Below are positions 17,401-29,500 of a DNA stretch of 64,000 nt, piece by piece. The translations under genes were made by a program, and so were the position numbers. The notes beneath the pieces are model-generated. The model was given only the letters and a program-made list of their open reading frames with translations, made no database searches and was not told where the DNA came from. The stretch covers positions 13,559,951 to 13,623,950 of the forward strand of contig NC_134035.1 of NCBI RefSeq assembly GCF_964204645.1. The letters are read 5' to 3'. This stretch comes from Tubulanus polymorphus. Taxonomy: Eukaryota > Nemertea > Palaeonemertea > Tubulaniformes > Tubulanidae. How positions within the stretch are numbered: position 1 is the stretch's first letter; every line of letters begins with the position of its first letter.

Positions 17401-20400
17401 ATCCTCGTCAAATAAAACTATCATTGAAATATTGCGGTATATAAGATATTTATCAATAATGTTCTATGATTTGTGGTTGATGAATTGCGATGAGAATTCA
17501 ATATTTCTGCGTCTCTGTTTGTTTCAAACACTTGTCGTGTTTTTATTGCTTGATTTTTAGCAGACGAAACAAAACTAAAAACATCATCGTCGACTCACAG
17601 ACTGTTAAGTCGTGGTCGGGTATTTTTGTGTTGATAATGCGTTTTATGTAGGTTGAAATTATTCAGTTTTCCTGGAATTATTTGTGTAACGTTGATAGTT
17701 TTGAGTTCAGACAATCTCTCCCTCCTTCCCTCCCCCCTCCGCTGTATCGGGATTTCACTTGTGTAGATAATTCAGCCAGAAATAAATTGACTAATTTAAT
17801 AAACTTATTGTCAACAAAATACATGTAATGACAGGTACCAGTATATTGTTAATAAGATACATTGTAATGACAAGTACCGGTATATTGTTAATAAGATACA
17901 TTGTAATGAACCGATGATGATATATTGTAGAGATGCAGTGAAAACGTTGTTGAAACATGAAGCGTCTACGAATGTGATGGATAACAGAGGATGTTTCCCT
18001 CTTCACTTGGCTGCGTGGAGTTCAAACGTTGAAATCTGTCAGCTACTACTCACTAACGGGCCGTCTCTGGCTAATGCTAACGAACAGGTAAGTCTTACAG
18101 TATAACACAGCCTCATCTATTATGATATCTCGAGATTCTGATAATCTGTCGGATATCTTGAGATTCTGATAATCTGCTGATATCTTGAAGTTCTGATTAT
18201 CTGTCTGATCTTGAGTCTGATAAACTGTCTGATATCTTGAGATTCTGATAATCTGTCGGATATCTTGAGATTCTGATAATCTGCTGATATCTTGAAGTTC
18301 TGATAATCTGTCTGATCTTGAGTCTGATAAACTGTCTGATATCTTGAAGTTCTGATAATTTCTGTCTGATATCTTGAGATTCTGATAATCTGTTTTGGTA
18401 TCTCGAAATTCTGATAAACCGTCATATCGTGCGATTCTGATATCTCAAGATTCTGAAACCAAAATTGTGTGATATCTTTGAGATTCTGATAAACTGATTG
18501 ATATCTTGAGATTCTGACTTGATATAGGGGATATGATTAGGAGCGATGATGTTTAATTGTCTGTGACCCTTATTACATCATACACCACCACAGCAGTAGC
18601 AGCGTACACACACACATAGTGTATCATTCCTTCTCATACTTGATTTACACTGAAGTCATCGTTGATATAGATTGGTGTCAAAGTCATTTCGTTTATATTT
18701 CAAATTGGTTTATACAGCACAGTAGTACAGCACTCCCATCCGTCCCCGGCTGGCGGTGAAACTGTTTATAGATCACTAATACTCTCAGATTGGAATAGAG
18801 GACGGGATGAATGAAATTGAAGTGTGACTGATAGCGGTATTCACTCTATATGTACTCTCAGATAGGACGAGCCGACGCTGAAACTGAAGTTTGAACATTG
18901 TCTATATCACCACGAGAGTGACACTGTTACGTAGCTACAGTCTCATACGTCCTGTTGCTCGAGTCAGGACTGTCATTCGTTGTGATGAATCTCGTCAATC
19001 AGTTGGATTTTACTGAAACGACGACACTCAGCGTGTCTGTTAACGGTAGATGACCCTGAGCCGGCGTCGCTGCAGCAGATAGAAATATTTTAATGTGTTT
19101 GTAATGTTGTAAGATAAAGCGCTCGCGCTGTACGCAGATATAAATTGGTTGGATTACTGGATGTGTGATGAGCTCTCTCCGTCGTGTCCTGTCTCTATAT
19201 TCTCGATGATAAGTCTATATTTAATACCCGCGTCGTATCGCCCGCTTGCCACAGCCTGCCATCGCCGCCTAGCTGATTTATATATATATATATATTTGTG
19301 AAGTTATTGCCGTTATGGAACTGATTCTGAATGGATGTCGATGATAGAATCAGTTGTGTTAAACTAGTGAAAGTTTTGTGCTGTAGAGACCGATATAAGC
19401 AGCAGACGTCGGACTCGACGGCTGAAACGCCGGAATCTGACGCCGCTGATTGCTGTGTAAGTATTCGCAACAACAGAATTATCATCGTGTTTCTACAATT
19501 TAGAATTTTGAAGTCACGTCTCACATTTCTAGGAAGAGGACAGATTCAGGACGGATAGCTCGGTCCATGGACGGCTAGGTTCAGAGAAGAACCTGTTTTA
19601 GGTTCAGGGTAAAATCAGTTTGGGAAGGAATGCTGGGCTCAGGATGGCTCAGGGTAGAAGCTGCTGAGTTCAGTGTTTAGGGATGAGAGCTGGACTGGGG
19701 GAGGGTATGGTTCAGGTTCAGGCTCAGGCTGAGTTCAGTGTTTAGGGATGAGAGCTGGACTGGGGGAGGGTATGGTTCAGGTTCAGGCTCAGGCTGAGTT
19801 CAGTGTTTAGGGATGAGAGCTGGACTGGGGGAGGGTATGGTAAAGGTTCAGGCTGAGTTCAGTGTTTAGGGATGAGAGCTGGACTGGGGGAGGGTATGGT
19901 TCAGGCTCAGGCTGAGTTCAGTGTTTAGGGATGAGAGCTGGACTGGGGGAGGGTATGGTTCAGGTTCAGGTTCAGGCTGAGTTCAGTGTTTAGGGATGAG
20001 AGCTGGACTGGGGGAGGGTATGGTTCAGGCTCAGGCTGAGTTCAGTGTTTAGGGATGAGAGCTGGACTGGGGGAGGGTATGGTATAGGTTCAGGCTGAGT
20101 TCAGTGTTTAGGGATGAGAGCTGGACTGGGGGAGGGTATGGTTCAGGTTCAGGCTCAGGCTGAGTTCAGTGTTTAGGGATGAGAGCTGGACTGGGGGAGG
20201 GTATGGTTCAGGTTCAGGCTCAGGCTGAGTTCAGTGTTTAGGGATGAGAGCTGGACTGGGGGAGGGTATGGTTCAGGCTCAGGCTGAGTTCAGTGTTTAG
20301 GGATGAGAGCTGGACTGGGGGAGGGTATGGTTCAGGTTCAGGCTCAGGCTGAGTTCAGTGTTTAGGGATGAGAGCTGGACTGGGGGAGGGTATGGTTCAG

Positions 20401-23400
20401 GTTCAGGCTGAGTTCAGTGTTTAGGGATGAGAGCTGGACTGGGGGAGGGTATGGTTCAGGTTCAGGCTCAGGCTGAGTTCAGTGTTTAGGGATGAGAGCT
20501 GGACTGGGGGAGGGTATGGTTCAGGTTCAGGCTCAGGCTGAGTTCAGTGTTTAGGGATGAGAGCTGGACTGGGGGAGGGTATGGTTCAGGCTCAGGCTGA
20601 GTTCAGTGTTTAGGGATGAGAGCTGGACTGGGGGAGGGTATGGTTCAGGTTCAGGCTCAGGCTGAGTTCAGTGTTTAGGGATGAGAGCTGGACTGGGGGA
20701 GGGTATGGTATAGGTTCAGGCTGAGTTCAGTGTTTAGGGATGAGAGCTGGACTGGGGGAGGGTATGGTTCAGGTTCAGGCTCAGGCTGAGTTCAGTGTTT
20801 AGGGATGAGAGCTGGACTGGGGGAGGGTATGGTTCAGGTTCAGGCTCGGGCTGAGTTCAGTGTTTAGGGATGAGAGCTGGACTGGGGGAGGGTATGGTTC
20901 AGGTTCAGGCTCAGGCTGAGTTCAGTGTTTAGGGATGAGAGCTGGACTGGGGGAGGGTATGGTTCAGGTTCAGGCTCAGGCTGAGTTCAGTGTTTAGGGA
21001 TGAGAGCTGGACTGGGGGAGGGTATGGTTCAGGTTCAGGCTCAGGCTGAGTTCAGTGTTTAGGGATGAGAGCTGGACTGGGGGAGGGTATGGTTCAGGTT
21101 CAGGCTCAGGCTGAGTTCAGTGTTTAGGGATGAGAGCTGGACTGGGGGAGGGTATGGTTCAGTGTTATGTTTGTCTCTCTCTCTGCTGTAGTTATTTCTC
21201 CACTAATTTATGCAAATTATCAGTGATTTTTTGCGTCGCAGTTTCAACGTGACCTATTTATTTATTAATCTAACGATTAATAAATACTCCGGGAGTAGTA
21301 ATTATACCAGTCTCTCTGTATACTCTAGGAGTAAACGTTTCTATTCATATATTCATGTGAAATTCCTACCAGGATTAATTTCCTTTTGTGTCGTAATTAT
21401 TGCTATTATGGTCAGAAGTTTTAATAGATTCCACGACTTTCCCCCCCTCTTACCCCCTCTCACCCCCCCTAATTACAGGTGCCGGTATGCTGATTACGCC
21501 GGGTGGCAATAACTCAATCTCACGTCAATCATAACTAACAATCATTCCGACATATTTTTGATATAACAGTAAAAATGTCGAGAATAAAAACGAATTCATT
21601 TCCTGATTTTCTCCGATATTGTTGTATATATGCTCAACTCGTAGCAGGGTTCCTAGCGATCTGGAAAAACCTTAAATTCATAAAATTTGTAATTTCTGAA
21701 ATTTGAAATATATCTGAAGTAAGGGTAGTTACATAACTGGGACTGATTTTGGAGCAGACCCAGTTTGAGTGAGGTTATCTTAATCTGTATGGTGTTCGAT
21801 AACTGGTATCGATTTTGGAGTAGTCCCAGTTTGAGCCAGAGTTAGGTTATCTCGATCTGTATGGTGTTCAAAAACGGTTAGGCCTGATAATATCATAGAC
21901 ATACATTATCAACAAGTGTTATAGTACATAAGCGAAAATACATTTTGACATAACAGATATATCAGAAAATCAGGACATCAAAAACTTGAAATCAGTAATG
22001 ATATATGAATGTATATGTTTATATGGTCGTAGAAAAAACTCTGCTATCACCAAAACTCAAAAACCCTGACAGAAATCCTACAATTGATTGCACAATCAAA
22101 AAGTTGTCTTAGGTCTAAAAACTTTATCTCAGAACTAACACAGTCTTGGAACTGAGTCATAAATCTAAGCGCTCATTGCGTCTAACTGATACCTGATCTA
22201 AATAAACAGTTCTCCTTGAATTCACAACACGATGAGAATCAGATGAAGTTTTTTTTTCACAAGTCGATATTGTGATTATTACCGGTGGTTGTTTTTACGT
22301 AGTTCTCAAGTTTCAACTCTCTCACTATTTTTACTCTTATTCTCCTCTCGTTTGTCTCTTATCCTTTACTTACCTCTCGTACTATACTGATGTGAGTTTC
22401 TATTATTTTTGTAAACTCTCAAGCTGGCAGCTCTCGGAATCTCAGAGATATCACATTTCGATAAGTTAGTAGATGAAGATTGTTCACTTGAACAAACAAC
22501 TCACAACTCTTTCATCTACAGTTTTTCACTTTCAATGAACTGACAGTTTTTTATTGCTGATCATTTTTTTCTAATGTTGTAGCTATGTTTTCTAATGTAG
22601 CTATGTTTTCTAATGTAGCTATGTTGTTTGTTTGTTTGTTTTTAGAATACAGAAGGTGATACAGCTCTACACACAGCAGCTCAATACGGACATACTGATG
22701 TTGTATCTGTATTATTAGAGGTAAGCATTGTGGGCTACAGGATTTGGGCACTGGGCCAGCCCTAGGTGTGGGTAGTATGGGTACAGATTGGGACTGGAGC
22801 TGGAAAGCATTGTGGGCTACAGGATTTGGGCACTGGGCCAGCCCTAGGTGTGGGTAGTATGGGTACAGTTTGGGACTAGAGCTGGAAAGCATTGTGGGCT
22901 ACAGGATTTGGGCACTGGGCCAGCCCTAGGTGTGGGTAGTATGGGTACAGTTTGGGACTAGAGCTGGAAAGCATTGTGGGCTACAGGATTTGGGCACTGG
23001 GCCAGCCCTAGGTGTGGGTAGTATGGGTACAGATTGGGACTGGAGCTGGAAAGCATTGTGGGCTACAGGATTTGGGCACTGGGCCAGCCCTAGGTGTGGG
23101 TAGTATGGGAACAGATTGGGACTGGAGCTGGAAGGCGTTGAGGGCTACAGGATTTGAACTGGGACACCTAGCACTGGGACACCTAACACTGGGACACCTA
23201 ACACTGGGACACCTAGCACTGGGACGCCTTACTCTAGGATGCCTTACGCTGGAAAGCATCTAACAGTGTATATATTTCTTGTATGTATTCACTAATGATT
23301 GCAATATTTACATTGATTGATGAGAAACTCTGAGAGAGAATGAGAGAGAGAGCGAGAGAGAGATTGAGAGAGTGAAGGATCGATATTAAAGTTGACCCAC

Positions 23401-23512
23401 TCGTCTCCCCTAGGTGCCATCAAGTCTCTCTACTGCAGAGACTCTTGTCTTTTCTTGATCATTTATTATTTTCTGTGTGTAATGAAGATGTGGTAGTTGC
23501 GTGGTATATCAC

Positions 23513-23581
<69 letters not shown>

Positions 23582-26500
23582 GTTGTCACTAGAGCTTATA
23601 GAATCTATCTGAAATGCCAAAACGCCTAAACACTACTGATGAGGTAGTGATCATATCTCAATGATAGAATTACTGATATAAAATGGTTATATTTGAGAAC
23701 TGAGGCTTTGGATCGGTTTAATAAAATGATTGTCTTTGTGTCCATCTGAAAACTTGTAACCACAGGCCCCGGGGGACCAAAAGTGGTCTTAAATCTTAAG
23801 ACTGTTGGGGACCAAAAGTGGTCTTAAATCTTAAGACTTGTCTTAAGATGTTAGATTGGCTACAGAACTAACTTTGTCTTAGTATGGTATTAAGTCTAAG
23901 CCCTGACTATGCAACCGGCCTCAGATGATAGATTGTGTAGTCTCTCGTCTGATATTGATTTAGATGATTTGATTATGATTTCAGAATTTCGCCGATCCGG
24001 GAGTGAGGAATAAAAAAGATGAAACACCGTTGGATTTAGCCGCTCAATACGGACGTTTAGAAACGGTGGATTTATTGATTACACACTCGCGCCATCTATT
24101 GTCGAATTGTTCTATAACTCATACTCCGTTACATCTGGCTAGTCGAAACGGACATAAACAAGTAGTCGAGCGTTTATTATCGGCTGGGTTCGATGTCAAT
24201 ACTGCGGTAGGTTCTCCTATAATATTCCTCTTATTTCGTAGCAATAGTAAATAAAACTCTTGAGTGGGTTTCATAGATGTGGAAGAAAAATAATCCCTGG
24301 GAATATTTTGAAATTTGTCAGTTATAACCATGGTTTCTCATTGTAACTATGGTGGTTGTCACCCAGATTGAGGATTTAACCCTAGGGATAACTTTGATAC
24401 TCAGTCTATGAAACCGGGCCCAGGAGTTTCGATGTAATGATTCCCCCTTGCCCCACGGTCTAGTTGGTTCATGTTATAAGCCCAAAAGCAGTGTTAAATC
24501 ATTCAGAAGACTGTAGGTTTTCGGAATGAAATTTTTTGTAAAATACTTCTAAAGACTTGAAAACTTCTCACCATTGAGTGGACTGATACTGAGGAAACTC
24601 TTTACTCCCAAAAACTACATCAAAAAAATTTTATTCATCTTTAATTGAACTAAGATTTTGATGTCAAATTACTCTTGTTTTTGTGGAAAACATATAATTG
24701 TTTGTATTTTTAGACTGAATACGGTAGCGCGTTACATGTAATTGTTTGTATTTTTAGACTGATTACGGTAGCGCGTTACATGTAGTTGTTTGTATTTTTA
24801 GACTGAATACGGTAGCGCGTTACATGTAATTGTTTGTATTTTTAGACTGATTACGGTAGCGCGTTACATGTAGTTGTTTGTATTTTTAGACTGAATACGG
24901 TAGCGCGTTACACGAAGCAGCATTTTACGGTAAAACTGACGTCGTAAAAGTTTTACTTTCGTTCGGCGTCGACACAAATTTACAAAATCAAGAAGGTAAA
25001 ACAGCTCTGGAGCTCGTGAATTCACAGACATCTACGAGATCACAGGAAATAGCACTTCTTATTAAACGTATGTACCACAACCAGCAATCCAGTTCGGGTG
25101 ACCGCTAATCCAGTCCCCAGACCGGGTGACCGGTAATCCAGTCCCCAGTCTGAACTACCAGGAATCCAGTCCTCAGTCTGGGTGACCGGTAATCCAGTCC
25201 CCAGTCCGGGTGACCGCTAATCCAGTCCCCAGACCGGGTGACCGCTAATCCAGTCCCCAGTCTGAGCTACCAGGAATCCAGTACCCAGACCGGGTGACCG
25301 GTAATCCAGTACCCAGACCGGGTGACCGGTAATCCAGTCCCCAGTCGGGGTGACCTGGAATCTTGTCCCCAGTCCGGGTGACCGTTAATCCTGCTGATTG
25401 TAAGTTTAAATCAATTGATATTTGTACACGTATTGTTGCAGGACAATCGTATCGCTATGGTGATGAGATCGTGATCACATCTGAACCGAGTAGTTATGAT
25501 TTAATATCACAACAACAACAACAGCGGCGATCACTGGATAAATCTAATCAGGTATGGGTATCCACCAACAGGGGGTGTTAGTGAAACAGTCAACTTTTAG
25601 TTTTATGCATTAACCTCCTTCAGAAAGCTGAAAACGAGCTTTGAAAACATAAAAGTTTTTTAAAATGCCGTTCAACTCCTTGAAAAAAGTCCTTGAATTC
25701 TGGAATGACTGATCTATTGGGACAATGAATGGTTTTAGGTGAAAATCCGAAAATTCAGATTTTGAAATAGTGTCTATTAACGTAGTATAACTATTGTGTG
25801 TATATTGATGTATTTGATGTTTATATTTCAGCAGCAGGATTCAGCGCAGGACCAGTCCTCTGTTACTACTATACCTCACAGTCAATCACTGTTTATATTT
25901 CAGCAGCAGGATTCAGCGCAGGACCAGTCCTCTGTTACTACTATACCTCACAGTCAATCACTGTATGAGAATGTATCCTCATCCAGTAGTAATAGTATAG
26001 TTAAACCGATACCACTTCCGAGACAGAGTAAACCACCGGCTAGCGTACCCGTACCGGTGCCCGGAGTACCCGTACCCCGTCCGGGTAAACCAGCTCTACC
26101 CAGTCCTGTCTACGCTGCTGACTCCGATAACAGTATCTACGCAATCGAACAAACTATTAAAAACTCAATGAACGCTAAAACTGAACGGTAAGATATTCAC
26201 CCAGTTCTCTCTCCTAATGTCTATTTCAACCTGAGTTGAGAGCATTCCAGGTGGCCTAGCTCACTCAGTTTTGGTAGTACATACCTGATAAAGGTCTAAG
26301 TAGGACCAGAAAGGACTGGCAGCTGAACTAAAACATTGAATATTAATCCATTCTACACTGTATTGAAGGTTTACAAAAAGTCTCTCAGAGAAAAGGTTTT
26401 TGAACCGGGCATTTCAAGTAGACATTATTAATTAGTGATGATTATTAATTGTATGTTCTGTTTATTTGATTGACAGGTGCAGTTCTAACAGCGGCGATGA

Positions 26501-29500
26501 ATTATATCAGGTGCCTCCGTCTGCCCGTCGTTCACATGACAGCACGTCGTTTCAATTATATAAAGTTCCGCCTCCCGCGAATCGAGGGTCGGTTTCCTCG
26601 TCGGAGCGTCACTCGGAGTCGTACGACGTGCCTCCGACCGCTCGGTACTCCGCCGCTACGACCGTATCCTCCGGCGACGATACGTTATACCAGGTACCGC
26701 CCTCTAGTGGCGGAGTACGCACTTATTCGAACTGCTCCGATAACGGGTTGTATCAGATTCCGAGTCGGTCGCGTCAGACGTCGACCGCATCTTACGACTC
26801 CTGTAATCTATACCAGGTACCGCCATCTAGCGGCGGCCGCAAGAGAAATTCATCGGATGCGTCGAAAGCGCCACCTGTCGGCGACGACGGACTATATCAG
26901 GTACCGCCGTCGTCGTGCCGACGACCGTCGAGATGTTCGGAATCGGATGTTGGATTGTTGAACGAAGTTCCGCCGTCGCCGACCCAGAAAACGGACGGTT
27001 TATATCAGATGTCGTTCGACCAATCAGAGACGAGTTTACTGAGCGAGGTTCCTCCATCTCCGACGCAGACGAACGCTCCGAGCGGAGGATTCTATAAGAA
27101 TATTCCTCCACCGCGGAAGAGTTCGATTCCACAACGGAAACCGTCGTTAAACTCACAGAGTTCACTTTACGACGTTCCACCTGCAGGTGTTAATATTTAC
27201 GACGTTCCTCCTGCTGGTGTCAATAATACTGTCGATTGTAAGTTTGATTTCTATAAATCTGAGGGGAGGGGGCGTTTCAAAATTACCTCACCCCACATAC
27301 ACAATTTTAAACTAATCAACAAAATCTAACTCTAGATGTTCATAAAGTATGTGCGCAGTATTTTGGTGATTTCTGGCCCCCTTTGCCCCCCCCCCCCCCC
27401 GTGTACTACTGTACAATTTGAAGTTTACTGGTGTCAATTGATTGATTAAAACTGTTTTATTTCAGCAGCAATGAAATCTGTAGGTTATATTCCGATGGAC
27501 CAAGCAAAAGTTACCAGTAAACAAACGATGTCTTCCACTATGGTGAGTTTATTGAATGTAGTTTATTGGTGGAAAGGGAGAAGGGAGAGTGGTAGAGAGA
27601 GAGGGGAGAGAGAGGGGAGAGATGAGTGAGATTAGGAAGAGAGGGAGAGTGTGTTATATCGATATGACAAGTGAAAAGAGGGAATCCTTTACTGAACTCA
27701 ATCTATGATCTAATCATTATTTTTCTGATATTCTTATTTCAGGAAAAAAATTTTCATTATCAAAACATTCAAGAAAACCAGTATATTTTACATTCCCCTC
27801 CGAAGAGCAAACAATCGGCTACTGCTGCGCCTCCTAGTGGCGGCACCGGCGATAGTCAACGGAATCGAGGTGAATCGGAGGAGGAGAATCAATATATGAT
27901 TCATTCTCCGAAATTGAACGAATCGAATTCTGTTGAGAAAACGGAAGAAATGTACATGAACAGCGAACAGTTAAAAACAGCTCGGAATAAATCAGAAAAT
28001 TCAATGCGCAAAAACGATGAAACGATCGAGAAGGATGAAACTGAAGAGGACGATAGTTATTTCATAAATACGGGCGTTAGTTTTACTCGTTCGTCGTCGA
28101 CTGTGAAACCGATTGTTACGTCGTCGTTGCTAAGCGATAATGAACCGGTGCTTTATCAGAACCCTCACGAGGTTCGCAACGATTCGGACGGCGTTTATGA
28201 GTTGTTGTGTTTCGCAACGTCCGGGCAACGAGAGACGGTTGAATCACACGATGTGAGTAGCGGTGAGGAGGAGGAGGTGCAGCTGGAGCAGCAGCAGCAG
28301 CAGCACCAGCAGCAGCAGCAGGAAGCTGTAAAAGAGAATAAAACAAAGGAGAACAAGAAAAAAGGTAAAAGGAAATGCAGATGATATAAGTGTATCTCTG
28401 TCCACAGCTGAATGAAATGTAGATCTTTAAAAGATCTTTCAAACAATGTAAGATATGACTATTATTATTATCCTTTGAAAAAACAAGGGCTCCTATCTTT
28501 ATAACAATAGCCAGTTCTAGAGCAAATCTGGACCTGTCATCTTGGTGCTTTTAGCAGAGTGGTCGCCTTGTAGTCTGCAGTTCTTATCCTGAATTTCTTT
28601 CTATGGAATATTTTTTTTCTTAAATCAAAATTATGACCACCAGTACCGGTACACAGGATACATCGATAGGTGACAGAAAACCTGTTATCGCTGCTTTGCA
28701 GCTATATTGAATTTATTATTGATTTCAGAAGCTCCTCCGCCGGTCGCAGCTAAACCGATTTCTAAACCGCCGTCTTTAGAGTTTAATCAACAGCGCAGTA
28801 GCGTCGAGTTTCCCGGTGGCAGTCCGTCGAGTTACATCCAGCCTCCGACTCCAGATCATCCTCCACCGTCTCCTCAAACAGCTATATCCGGTATTATAGA
28901 AACTATCAATCTGAACGTAAGTTGAGATGATCAACCATTGATGAGTTCGTCTTGTAAAGATAATATAAAATCCCTGCACACTAAGAATAAAAAGAGTCTG
29001 AAATGTTTCCTTGAGCTAGTGTAGTTTATTCAACGTTTCAACTATATCCTAATAGTCATCTTCAGGAATACTGATGTTGTCCTCATTATAACCATTGATG
29101 AAACACTCTGAGTCCGTGTTGTAAAGATAATATAAAATCCCTGCACACTAAGAATAAAAAGAGTCTGAAATGTTTCCTTGGGGTGTGTAGTTTATTCGAT
29201 ATTTCGACTATATCATAATAGTCATCTTCAGTAACGCCAGTTTGTAGCACATCATATTGCTTAATCAGTCTTTTTTTCTGGACTGTATGAAATATCTCAT
29301 AATTTTGTTATAACTTAAGTATTCCTGAAGATCACAATTAGTGTATAGTCGAAACGTTGAAGTAAACTATTAGCCTCGGTGCGCAGGGATTTTGTAAATC
29401 GTAAAACCAATGAATTATAAAAACTGTGTTCGTTGATTTATGGTTAGTATGTTTCGATGTAGATGTATTTATTACTATGGGTAAGTTGATAAAACACTTA

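Larger units (their letters stand above)
14469..17930. other. Intron 1 to exon 3 interval with the lost exon
   Basis: I found no sequence for the expected first ankyrin repeat (WRGPNxNCxDSxGYTxLHHAALNGH in vertebrates). The stretch holds an 18-bp repeat (CCCCTGACTGCTGTAG, 14955-15022), unique AT-rich DNA, the assembly gap, CT-rich DNA to 17090, and a 44-bp tandem repeat from 17815. Confidence 0.6.

Noticed and set aside
26470-27180. Alternative frames over the YxxP exon on both strands
   Set aside because: Shadows of the real frame, which alone joins both neighbours in phase.
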